Below are positions 44,835 to 55,135 of a stretch of DNA of 64,000 nt, in pieces. The DNA comes from Zizania palustris (lineage: Eukaryota > Streptophyta > Magnoliopsida > Poales > Poaceae): the NCBI GenBank assembly GCA_019279435.1, contig JAAALK010000082.1, forward strand, positions 10,990,594 through 11,054,593. Direction: 5' to 3'. The translations under genes were made by a program, and so were the position numbers. A model generated the notes under the pieces. That model saw only the letters and a program-made list of their open reading frames with translations, ran no database searches and was not told the origin of the DNA. Every line of letters begins with the position of its first letter. Within the stretch, counting starts at the first letter, position 1.

Positions 44835-45666
44835 TTATGCGAAGTATCGCTTTAGGTGCTCCGCATGCCATGTATGCGCTAACTCTTCACCTTCCAAATT
44901 AGCTAATTTAAAAGAACCAGGACGCCCTGAGCGAACAATTAAGTATGGGCCTTCCCATTTATTTCCTAATTTTCCTGGTGCTATGATACTTTGCAAAACG
45001 AGATGACCCGACCTAAGTTCATTAATCTTTACCTTCGGGTCGAACCAAGCCTTCGTCTGCTGCTGATACTTTGACAAATTTGCCACAGCTCGAAGTCTTG
45101 TCTCCTCTGTTAAATCCAGTGAAGCTTGTCTTTCTCCTTCTATTTTTGGTTCGGTGCTGCGAAGTGATCCTCCTTTGAGCTCTGTTGGTGTCATAACTTC
45201 ATCTCCGAATAATAGTCTGAATGGAGTGAAACCCGTGGACCTCGTTTGAGTGGTCCGAATGGACCACAAAATCTTCAGAAGTTCTTCAGTCCAGAGTCCT
45301 TTTGCCAATCCTACTATCCTTCGATTTAACCCTGATAAAATGTTACCATTGGCTCTTTCTACAGCTCCGTTAGACTGAGGGTGTCGCACTGTAGCAAAGC
45401 ATAGCTGGATGCCTAGATCTTCGCAAAATTTCTTGAAAGGTTCTGCGTCGAATTGTGTTCCATTGTCAACTTTGAGTTGTCTAGGCACTCCGAGCCGGCA
45501 AATGATATTCTTTCAGAAAAATTTCTGTACATTGTTCGAAGTGATAGATGTTAGGGGCTCTGCTTCGACCCACTTTGAAAAGTATTTCAATTGCTACCAC
45601 TACGAACTTCAAATTTCCTTTTGCTGCTGGGAAGGGACCAATAAGATCCATGCCCCATCTAGCCAT
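44835..45666 (-). pseudogene. int: Integrase of element B
   Basis: The core starts at MARWGMDLIGPFP (first Asp) and continues with LKVDNGTQF (second Asp) and RHPQSNGAVERANGNIL (Glu). The C-terminal domain ends W-E-G-P-Y-L-I-V and H-L-K-R-Y-F. A frame change separates the first part (45666-45481) from the second (45488-44835). The DDE residues are all present. Its role is integration of the cDNA. Confidence 0.88.
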
Positions 45667-46532
45667 GGGCCATACTGGAGCTATGACTTGAAGGGCTGTT
45701 GGTGGGCGATGACTGCTTCATCCCATCCACTGACATCCTTGGCAAGTGCGGACCAAGCTCTCCACGTCAGCTACTATTGTAGGCCAATAAAACCCCTGGC
45801 GAAGTGTTTTTTCCTGCCAAAGCTCGAGGGGCCAGATGGCTACCGCAAAGTCCTTCATGAATTTCTCGAAGAATTTCTCGACCTTCGGCTTGAGATATAC
45901 ATCGGAGCAGAGGGGAACATACTCCGGCCTTGTATAAAATACCGTTGATTATTTGATAATTCTGAGTTCTAAGCTTTAACCTCGAAAGTTGTGGCCCTTC
46001 GGACATATTTGCCTCTCCTTGCAACACTTCCATGATTGAACTTCGCCACTCTGTACTTGGAATGCAAAGGTCTTCTGCAGCAGGAATTTGTGGCACCGAA
46101 GGTGTACTAAGTTCTTCATAAAAGGCTTCTTCGGGTATGTTCATAGCTCCGGCTGTAGCTTTTGCTAAGATGTTAGCTTGCATATTTTCTGCTCTAAGTA
46201 TACTCCGAATGGAAATCCCTTTAAATGCTGCTTCGATCGTTCGGATTTCTTCTAAGTACTTTGCAAGCTGTGGATGCCGGACTTGGAAACTCTTGTCTAC
46301 GTGCCCTACTACAATCTGAGAATCTGTTTTAATAACAACTCTTGTAGCCCCTAGAGCACGTGCCTTTCGAAGTCCCAATAAAATTCCTTCATTCTCCGCT
46401 GTATTATTGGTAGACTTAAAGTTGAGTCTTGCAGAGTGCATTGCCTTTTTCCCTAAAGGCGAAATTATCACAGCTCCGACACCTGCTCCAGATGCTTGGA
46501 AAGCTCCATCAGAGTAAATAGTCCAAATTTCT
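45667..46532 (-). pseudogene. Second RNase H and integrase zinc finger of element B
   Basis: The sequence begins with I-Y-S-D-G-A (catalytic Asp near 46516), then N-T-A-E-N-E-G (Glu) and V-I-K-T-D-S-Q-I-V (Asp). This is a second, separate RNase H domain after the regular one (46540-47000), a known mark of the Tat lineage. The zinc-finger H-E-G-L-C-G-S-H region follows at 45840-45870. A stop separates it from the integrase core. Confidence 0.82.
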
Positions 46533-48662
46533 TCACTTGACTTCTCTGGAGCCCATGTTGTAGGGGGAGTCTACTCTGCCACGAAGTCGGCCAATACTTG
46601 CGACATATATGCCGAAGGGTGCTAACTCAACAGCCCACTTCCCAATTCTTCCAGTGGAATCCTTACTTCGGAGCATATCTCCCAAAGGATACGAAGTTGG
46701 TACAATGACATTATGTGCCAAGAAATAATGCCTTAGCTTCCTCGAAGCCATTATCAGAGCATAAATGAATTTCTCAAGCTCGGAATATCTGGTTTTTGCT
46801 CCGGACAATGCTTCGGACACAAAATAAACTGGATTTTGTACCAACTTCCCGTTGAAATCAACCTCTCTGACAAGGACTGCACTGACAGCAGAGCCAGTAG
46901 CTGCAAGGTAGAGGAGTAGGGTTTCGTCTGCAACAGGCACCGTGAGTGTAGCAAGGTTACTGAGATAATTCATAATATCTTTGAAGCTCTTTTGACATTC
47001 CGGTGTCCATGCAAAATCTTCGGACCCTTTCAATGCTTTGAAAATAGGCAAACTTCTCTCCGCAGACCTTGCTAGAAATCTGCTAAGTGCTGCAAGACGA
47101 CCGGTAAGCTTTTGCACTTGCTTTAAATTCTCTAGGGGAGCCATCTTCTGTAACGCAGTTATTTGAGTGGGGCTAGCTTCGATCCCTCTGCTTGAAACTA
47201 GGTACCCTAACAATTTTCCAGCCTACGCCCCGAAGATACATTTTTCGGGGTTGAGACGGATCCTGGATGCCCGAAGGCTATTGAATGTTTCTGCTAAGTC
47301 TAGGCTATGCTGGTGCTTTAAAGCACTCTTTATTACAATATCATCCATATAGGCCTCTACATTACGACCTAATTGATGACCTAGAGCCTTAGCAATTAAC
47401 CTCGAAAATGTAGCCCCGGCATTTCTTAAACCAAAGGGCATTCTTACATAACAAAAGACTCCTGAAGGAGTTACGAAGCTTGTCTTGATTTCATATTCGC
47501 GCTTCAACCAAATTTGATGATAGCCGGAATACGTGTCGAGGAAGCTTAATAACTCTGAACTAGCAGTGGAGTCGACCAATTGATCAATTCGAGGCATGGG
47601 GTATGGGTCACGGGGGCATGCTTTATTCAGAGATGTAAAATCAATACACATGCGCCACTTCCCTGAAGTTTTTTTCTTAACGAAGACTGGGTTGGCTAAC
47701 CACTCCGTATGAGCCACTTCTCCGATGATCCCAGCCTTCAGCAACTTTTCAACTTCGTCTTTAGCAAGGACAGCTCTTTCCGCAGACATCTTCCGGAGTC
47801 CTTGCCTAACAGGCCGAGCCTTCGGGTTCACAAGTAGACTGTGCTCAATAATGTCCCGACTGACTCCGGTGATGTCTTCATCAGACCAAGCAAAGACATC
47901 TACATTTTCCTCCACTACTTTTTCTAAGGAGGCAGCAACTTCTAGAGGCAAGTCTTTACCAAATTGAAATGAATATTCCTTGCCATCTTTGACAATAACC
48001 TTCGTTGCAATCTCTCCTTCAGGACTTGGTCTTGGGAAGGATTTTTTCGAGGATTTGCTAGGAGTAGAAAATTTCTCCGGATCATCTTGCACACTGTTCA
48101 CTTGTCTCGGGTCAAGAGGAGGGCCATGACCATACTCCGCTCTTCGCGCGATGGCCTGATCTCCGAAAACAGTGAGCACTCCTGCTTGTGTGGGCATCTT
48201 CATACATAAGTAATTATGATGCGCCACAACTCCGAATTGATTTAACATGCCTCTTCCGAAGATGACATTATATGCATATGGAGCATCTTTAACATCGAAG
48301 ATCACTTCCTCTGTCTTGGCTAGTGGCCCCTCTCCGATAGTAACTTCTAGGCCAATTTAGCCGAGGGCATCAAGAGGGGGTCCTACAAATCCTTGCAAAG
48401 GACGGGCTGCTGGGAGAAGATGCTTTCTAGAGATGCAGAGTTGATCAAAAGCTTGGAAAAAAATAATATCTTCCGAACTCCCTCCGTCAATTAGCACTCT
48501 CCGAACCTCAGTTCCTGCTATGTCGGCAGTGATGACAAGTGGGTCTGCATGTGGAAATTTAACACTAGTTGCATCATTTGCGGAAAAAGATATTGGCACA
48601 TGGGACCATTCGGGCATAGCAGCTGCAGATGAAGAGGTTCCAATATGGCCCACCTCTCTAAC
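46533..48662 (-). pseudogene. pol: Protease, reverse transcriptase and RNase H of element B
   Basis: The protease has L-I-D-G-G-S-S near 48500 in place of the more usual D-T/S-G, as in Tat elements. RT (about 47990-47230) has K-W-R-M-C-I-D-F-T-S-L-N-K-A-C, F-L-D-T-Y-S-G-Y-H-Q-I and YMDD near 47340-47351. The RT connection and RNase H (47213-46533) show F-A-W-T-P-E-C-Q and Y-S-E-L-E-K. Stops at 48357 and 47222 interrupt an otherwise continuous frame. The protease start is split from gag by element F. Confidence 0.88.
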
Positions 48663-49574
48663 TAATGGGGGATTGGTCCCGATCTTCCGCTAGGTAAAGG
48701 ATAACTTGGATTGGGGGAGAATCTCGACGTTGACGATCCAAGGCTCTGGTCCGGCGGATCAAAACCTTGCAATCGTTCCACCACTGTCTCCGTTGGTTAT
48801 CAACCACGCAGGACGCGATTGACCTCGCCACGAAGGCTAATTTCTGCATGCGAACCCAAGAACACAAGCAAGAACAGGAAGGATACAAGTCGAATGCCAA
48901 ATCACAGATAAACTATGAAGAGGAGAGGTTTCACAAACGCCGATGCAGCAGCCAATCGGTCCGGTGCAAGGGGCGGGATCTAAACACACAAGTGTAGATG
49001 CAAACAAAGCAAAACCTAACCCTAAAGGCGGCTGGTCATGAGTATATAAGGCGTGGGCAGCCTGTAGAAGACGTACAGACTCGAACTATGGGCTAGAAGA
49101 TGTACAGACTCGGACTATGGGCCAACACGGCCCAATTCTGTCACGCAGGACTGTTTTAAACACACAGGACGGCTCGAGAATCCAAATGAGGCGAAACCAA
49201 CGCCAAAAGATCCATCTTCTCCTTAGCTTTCCAAAAAGTCCAAGAACGCGCCAATCGGACTTCGTATGAGGAAGTTACGCCCATTTTGGGGCATGGTGGT
49301 CGATGTAGTCCGAACCAGCGAATTCTTGACTTCAAATCATCCCTGCGACTCCGTCTTCAACTCCAACTCTCCTATTCCATCTCCCATGTTCCTAAGCAAC
49401 AAAATATCACTAGTATTGAGTAGCATCCCATCCGAACAAATATTAACATAGTTGCTAAGGAAAGAATTAACCTCATGCTTCAAGCGACGGGCACAGGCGC
49501 GTGTGATTGGTCCTTGTAATTGAATTGTAGGTGGAGGCTCCATGTGTGTATCATGTGAAGTGATGTCCTCATCA
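48663..49574 (-). repeat. 3' LTR of F
   Basis: On the minus strand it starts TGATGAGGACATC (49574) and ends CCCCCATTA (48663). The first 137 bp match the fragment 52337-52201 with about four differences. A TATA-like motif (gagtatataagg on the plus strand near 49039-49050; ccttatatac on the minus strand) fits the LTR orientation. The TG...TA ends, instead of TG...CA, are fixed by the CTAAC duplications. Confidence 0.75.
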
Positions 49575-52200
49575 TCCTCCCCTTCTTGAATTGGAGTCGT
49601 CCTCGACTCAAGCTCATCGTCATCTCCCAAATAGGGCTTTAAATCTGAAATGTTAAATGTGGGACTAACCCCAAAAGCTGCAGGCAACTCAAGTTTATAT
49701 GCATTATCATTGATCTTCTCAAGCACACAGAAAGGACCATCAGCACAGGGCATCAATTTAGACTTTCTCAAATCAGGAAAACGATACTTGCGCAAATGCA
49801 ACCAAACAAGATCACCTGGTTCAAATGTTATCACTTTTCTACCCTTACTACCATAAGCACGATATTTCTCATTTATTTTCTCTATATTTGCTTTAGTAGT
49901 TTCATGCATCTTAAGTAATAATTCAGCATGTGTAGTAGCATCAAAATTCAAGTTTTCAGACGGTGGTAATGGTAGCAAATCAATAGGAGCACGCGGATTA
50001 AAGCCATAGACCACTTGAAACGGACTTACCTTAGTAGTGGAGTGTACTGACCTATTATATGCAAACTCAATATGAGGTAGACACTCTTCCCAGAGCTTCA
50101 AGTTGGTCTTCAAAACAGCACTCAACATGGTGGACAATGTATGGTTGACGACCTCCGTTTGCCCATCCGTTTGGGGGTGACAAGTAGTAGAAAACAGCAG
50201 CTTCGTCCCTAGTTTATGCCACAACGTCCTCCAAAAATGACTTAAGAATTTAGCATCACGATCTGAGACGATGGTATTGGGAACTCCATGCAGACGTATG
50301 ATCTCTCTGAAAAACAAATCAGCAACATTGGTAGCGTCGTCGCTCTTGTGACAAGGTATAAAATGCGCCATTTTAGAGAAACGATCTACCACCACAAAAA
50401 TACTATCTCTCCCCCTCCTAGTTCTAGGTAATCCTAACATAAAATCCATAGAAATATCCTCCCAAGGTACACTAGGAACGGGCAGAGGCATATAAAGACC
50501 ATGTGGGTTTAGACGGGACTTAGCTTTATTGCAAGTAGTGCATCGTGCCACATAGCGCTCAACATCTCATCTCATCCTAGGCCAATAGAAGTGTGTGGAC
50601 AGCACATCTTCGGTTTTCTTTGATCCAAAATGACCCATCAAACCACCACCGTGTGCTTCCTGTAATAACAACAAGCGAAGAGAGCTAGCCGGCACGCATA
50701 ACTTGTTAGCAGAAAAAAGATATCCATTATTCAGCACATATTTGTTCCAAGCGCGGTCATCTGTACAATTTGCAAAAGCATCTTTGAAGTCCAAATCAGT
50801 AGCATACATGTCCTTCATTGTTTCTAAACCAAAGATCTTATTATCAAGTTGAGAAAGCAATGTATAACGTCTAGATAAAGCATTGGCAATCACATTATCT
50901 TTCCTTTTCTTATGCTTAATGATATATGGAAAAGTCTCAATAAATTCTACCCATTTAGCATGTCGTTTATTCAGATTTGCTTGACTACGTATATGCTTCA
51001 ATGCTTCATGATCCGAATGAATAATAAACTCCTTAGGCAAAAGGTAATGTTGCCAAGTTTCAAGCACACGCACTAAGGCATATAATTCCTTATCATAGGT
51101 AGAATAATTCAACTGTGGACCATGCAATTTCTCACGAAAATAGGCCACGGGTTTACCTCCTTGTAGCAGCACACCTCCTATTCCAAAACCACTAGCATCA
51201 CATTCTAACTAAAAAGGCTTACTAAAGTCGGGTAGCTGAAGTAGAGGTGCATGTGTAAGGCGATCCTTGAGTGTGGCAAAAGCTTGTTCTTGTGCTGGTT
51301 CCCAAGTAAAAGTAACTCCCTTCTTGGTCAACTCATGCAAAGGACCGGCTATGGTGCTGAAATCTTTCACAAAACGCCGGTAGAAACCTGCAAGACCAAG
51401 AAAACTACGTACCTGTGTAATAGTTTGGGGTTGCGGCCAGCTGTTGATTGCTTCTACCTTTGCCGCGTCAACCTCAATACCCTGTGAAGTTACAACATAT
51501 CCAAGAAACACAACTCGATCCGTGCAAAACGTGCACTTCTCATTGTTACCAAACATTCTAGCCTCATGGAGGACAGAAAAAACAGCACGTAGGTGTTCAA
51601 CATGTTCAGTGAGAGACTTGCTATAAACCAAGATATCATCAAAGTATACAACCACAAAGCGTCCTATAAAGTGCCGTAGGACTTCATTCATCAAGCGCAT
51701 GAAGGTACTAGGTGCATTAGTAAGTCCAAAAGGCATGACAAGCCACTCATATAATCCAAACTTTGTTTTAAAAGCAGTTTTCCATTCATCGCCTAGTTTC
51801 ATGTGAATTTGGTGGTAGCCACTACGGAGATCGATCTTAGTAAAGATAATGGCACCACTAAGCTCATCAAGCATGTCATCCAATCTAGGAATAGGGTGTC
51901 GATATCGAATGGTGATATTATTAATAGCACGACAATCAACACACATGCGCCAACTACCATCTTTCTTAGGCACCAAGAGAACGGGTACTGCACAAGGACT
52001 AAGGCTTTCACGGACGTACCCACGATCAAGAAGGTCCTGTACTTGGCGCTCAATTTATTTTGTGTCCTCTGGATTGGTACGGTACGCTGCACGATTAGGA
52101 AGAGACGCTCCCGGGATCAAATCAATTTGGTGCTCGATGCCGCGTATCGGTGGCAGCCCGGGTGGTATCTCAACAGGAAAGACATCGTTAAACTCCTGCA
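49337..52200 (-). pseudogene. pol: pol of F (RT, RNase H, integrase, C-terminal tail)
   Basis: RT starts about 52199 (E-F-N-D-V-F-P) and continues 51976-51209 with FTKIDLRSGYHQI, VVVYFDDILVYSK and LGLAGFYRRFVKDFS. RNase H at 51172-50567 ends with H-F-Y-W-P-R-M-R. Integrase at 50551-49337 has CTTCNKAKS, MDFMLGLPRT, a D in S-D-R-D-A-K-F, HPQTDGQTEVVN and the tail P-I-T-R-A-C-A-R-R-L, which is encoded inside the LTR. Frames are interrupted near 52043, 51201 and 50560. It is close to functional in RT and IN motifs but has no gag or protease. Confidence 0.88.
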
Positions 52201-52337
52201 AAATATTAACATAGTTGCTAAGGAAAGAATTAACCTCATGCTTCAAGCGACGAGCACGGGCGCGTGTGATTGATCCTTGTAATTGAATTGTAGGTGGAGG
52301 CTCCATGTGTGTATCATGTGAAGTGATGTCGTCATCA
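52201..52337 (-). repeat. 5' LTR fragment of F
   Basis: A 137 bp direct repeat of 49574-49438 at the 5' end of F. The junction with RT sequence falls at the shared run caaaatattaac/caaatattaac, so only three or four bases of microhomology are involved. Confidence 0.78.
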
Positions 52338-52342
52338 CTAAC

Positions 52343-53887
52343 ATATTCTCTTCTCTGCCTCTTTGACATACTTCCGAGAGTCCCTCCTCCGGAGATGGGG
52401 AGGACTACTTTTTTTCCTCGATCTTGCCCCTCTTCTTGCTTCGGAGGTGGCATAATATTGACCACCGGAGGGCGTCTTGCCGAATCGAAGTTCTCTATCT
52501 GCGCCACAGCCTGGACAGGCTCCGGACGCACTTCATTTGGAACTCGGTCAGTAGTGCCTCGACCCGAAGTTCTTTCCAAATATTCTCCTCTCAGAGCAAG
52601 TATAGCCTTGCACGCATCAGTTGCGTGACTTTGGTTTTCACCATGAATACAACAGAAAAAAGGTTTGGCCTTTGCCAGCCGGTTTCCCTGGTGGCCTCCA
52701 GCCGCTGGTCTTGCTTCCTGAAGGTTGCGGAGTTCTTTGGGCAAACTTCTGCGGGGGTGCGATGTTCAAAACTTCTGAACGAGGATGCTTTTGCCCCCTA
52801 CGCCTGTCATGCTGAACTTCGAAGCTAGGCCCTCGTGGCTGTGCTGAAGTTTTCACTTCCAATTTAACTTCTTGCAGTATTGACGGGGTTGCAGCAGTTC
52901 TCCGAAGCCATCCCTCTTCTGACCTTGCATACTCTTTGAAATAAGACATCAACTGAGAAACATAAGATATGCATTTTCGGTGAAGTTTATCGAGGAGGCC
53001 TGGATGAATAACTCCCTCTCGAGCTGCGTCAACTACTGAAGACGTAGTTAACCCTCGAATTTGCGACTTCGTATGAGCTAAGCGCTTGAAATATTGTCTT
53101 AAGGTCTCTCCAGGGAGCTGCTTCACCTGGAAAAGACTTCCTGTTGACATTGGAGGCACGAAGGTGCCCTGGAAATTGCTTACGAACTTCTTCTTCAACT
53201 GCCCCATGAACTAATTTATCCTGGCTTCAGAGACCAGAACCACCGCAATGCCACTCCTTGAAGAGCTAGGGGGAAGCATTTTGCCATAGTGTCCCGCACT
53301 CCCCCACAGGCTTCAATTGCTAGAGCATAAGAACGGACAAATTCACCAGGATCTTCATCTCCGGCATACTTGCAAAGCTTTGAAGTTTTGAACTTAGGGT
53401 TGAAGCGTACTTTCTGCAACTCAGGATGCAGCGGAGACTCGGTATCGAAAGAAGCATTCTCCGGGGCTTCGGGGTAAATAAGCTCGTCGTCTTCAGGCAC
53501 ATCGGGAATGGTTGGGGTGGCTTGAGAACGAAGCCTGTGCACGGCTTCTTGCTACCACCTTGCTACTTCGGCTTGGAGACTGGCCATTTGAGCGGCCATA
53601 TCACTAAGACTGTCTTCATCTCCTCCAGAAGGGTCTTCCGGGTCTTGAGAACTGTAGGGATCGGTTCGAAGTGGAACTTGAGGTGGAAGAGGGACTCCGG
53701 CTGGCCGAAGTATAGATGGAGTTGGCGGATGAACTCCGTATGCTCGAGGAAGGGGAATCCCTTCCGGAGTTTGAGGTGGAGGAAATGCTGAAGGTCCTCC
53801 GACCTCAACTGTGTCTGAAGATCTTGCTCCGGAGGTCCGAGGGGACTTCCGAACAGGATTACTACCTGCACTCCGCTTAGGAGGCAA
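52343..53887 (-). pseudogene. gag: gag of element B
   Basis: Starts at ATG 53887, Pro/Ser-rich for about 110 residues. The retrotransposon gag domain follows (53450-53050) with F-V-R-S-Y-A-L-A-I-E-A-C-G-G, A-L-R-W-F and L-R-Q-Y-F-K-R-L. Near 52680 the nucleocapsid-like C-C-I-H...H-A-T-D-A-C lies before the C-terminal basic K-R-Q-R-R-E-Y-V. A TAG near 53552 and a frame change near 53210 and 52650 break it. Its role is particle formation. Confidence 0.82.
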
Positions 53888-53950
53888 GGTTTAAGAACTT
53901 GGTAGAGAACGAAGTTTTTTAGGACTAGGTTCCCCATGGACGGCGCCAAC
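53888..53950 (-). promoter_or_regulatory. Primer binding site and leader of element B
   Basis: On the minus strand, gttggcgccgtccatgggg directly follows the 5' LTR and is followed by aacctagtcctaaaa. It is nearly the same as in element A (3806-3840). The priming tRNA was not identified. Confidence 0.7.
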
Positions 53951-54444
53951 TGTTGGCGTAAAAGATTACGCTAACAGGTTTCTGAAGATTAGAAACTAAC
54001 AAACGAAGTGTTTGCGGAGTAAACTATTCCAAGCCTCCGAAAGGATAATAGCTTAAAATAGTTCGAAAGTGTGTATTGAATAACTCGTATTCGGTCCTTA
54101 TTACAGGGTAAAACGGGGGGTATTTATAGGCCCAAAAATTAAGGAAAAAACCCTTTTACCCCTCTATTACAACCGACATAGTGGAAACTATTCGGTACCC
54201 TTAATAGGGCTAAAATGTAAAAGACTAATCTAATGAGAAAGAAGATAAGTCTTCCATCTTAGCTGGCAAAGAAGCTCTCGGAAGAGTCCAAGTTCAAAGA
54301 TATACTCTGAATTAGAGTCCGTCATCATACTTCGAACTTGATTCAATGCATTCCCGGAGTCATATGCTGGAAATCTTTGACTTAATCACCAACCTTTGTC
54401 CTGTTACTGCAATAACCCTAAAGATGGAATATTTCCCCCCAACA
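53951..54444 (-). repeat. 5' LTR of element B
   Basis: 494 bp, matching 39448-39942 with about 18 differences. The minus-strand TATA motif is near 54118-54130. The flanking ACTAA is at 54445-54449. Confidence 0.92.
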
Positions 54445-55135
54445 ACTAATAATAGAGTCAAAAACATGAATATGGTTTTTCTATAAATTTTGGTTAATTA
54501 TTTCATGTCTTGTAGTTCAAATTCAACTTATTTTGACTTTGATCATAAAAACACACTTAATGAAATAAAAAATAGTAAACTGATTTAGAAAAATAGAAAT
54601 TTTTATAAATTTGATAAGTTATGATGTATTTTTATTTTTAAAAAAATTCAAGTTCAAACGAGGATTTAAACATCAATAAAAAAAGTGCTGAAATTTTAAA
54701 AAATAAGAAGTGAAAAAATTGTTCGGGGACCAACAGCAAGGTTCAAACCTCAAACCGCCTACCGGCAGCAAGGTTCGAACCTCGAACCGCATGGCCCCAA
54801 GGTAGCCCCCGCACTACTGCGCTACAAAGTGTTTCTCGACATTGTGGGCAGTGTACGCTAGATATAAAAATAAAAATACTCCTTAGAGTTAGCAATGGTG
54901 GGCACGTGTTTAATCAGTGGCGGGCATGCTAACATCACCCGACCGCCAGCCGCTGCTATTCCTTTTAGTAGTGGTGGTCGGGTGACATCAGCGGCTCGCC
55001 ACTAATAAGAGGAATACCAGGGGTGGCCAGATTACTAGTGGCGGTCGGTGATGTCACCGCCTGCCACTACTAAGAGAAATAGCAGTGGCGGGCAAGATGA
55101 CGTCATCATGCCCGCCACCGCTAATACACCTATAT
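54445..55135 (+). repeat. CACTA G: AT-rich tract, a duplicated 25-mer and an internal subterminal-type repeat block
   Basis: 54450-54720 is AT-rich and unrecognised. A 25 bp unit (cagcaaggttc...accgc) is present twice at 54734 and 54766. At 54893-55125 motifs like CAGTGGCGGGC, AGTGGCGGTCGG and CCCGCCACC recur in both orientations, exactly as in the ends of G, then a TATA-like motif (ctatatataa, 55129-55138) follows. The block is 6 kb from the right end and has no TIR beside it. Confidence 0.7.

Larger units (their letters stand above)
48663..52337 (-). mobile_element. CRM-like chromovirus F, 5'-truncated, inserted in B
   Basis: Flanked by CTAAC at 48658-48662 and 52338-52342; removing F restores the B frame (R-E-Y-V-R-E-V-G-H). 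The minus-strand 5' end TGATGACGACATC begins a 137 bp LTR fragment (52337-52201). That joins directly to RT coding sequence, so most of the LTR, the PBS, gag and PR are missing. The 3' LTR is 49574-48663 (912 bp). The pol frame runs into the 3' LTR, as known for CRM elements. RT and IN sequence style (D-G-Q-T-E-V-V, R-F-V-V-V-Y-F-D-D) is chromoviral. Confidence 0.8.
39448..54444 (-). mobile_element. Ty3/gypsy Tat-type element B, complete structure, 15 kb
   Basis: LTRs at 53951-54444 (5', minus strand) and 39448-39942 (3') are about 96% identical by hand comparison. The TSD is ACTAA (39443-39447 and 54445-54449). The order on the minus strand is LTR, PBS, gag, PR, RT, RNase H, second RNase H, IN, spacer with tandem repeats, antisense ORF (plus strand), PPT, LTR. 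RT before IN makes it gypsy. The second RNase H and the antisense ORF after pol are traits of the Tat lineage. Element F (48663-52337) sits between gag and PR. Stops and frameshifts break gag and pol. Confidence 0.92.

Noticed and set aside
52338..52744. A fused gag-pol gene joining B gag to chromovirus RT
   Set aside because: The apparent fusion is created by the F insertion; the CTAAC duplications mark the join exactly.
54766..54790. tRNA-like T-loop (ggttcgaac) suggesting a tRNA or SINE
   Set aside because: No A box, no cloverleaf arms and no poly-A tail; the unit is duplicated next to itself in a simple way inside a CACTA element.
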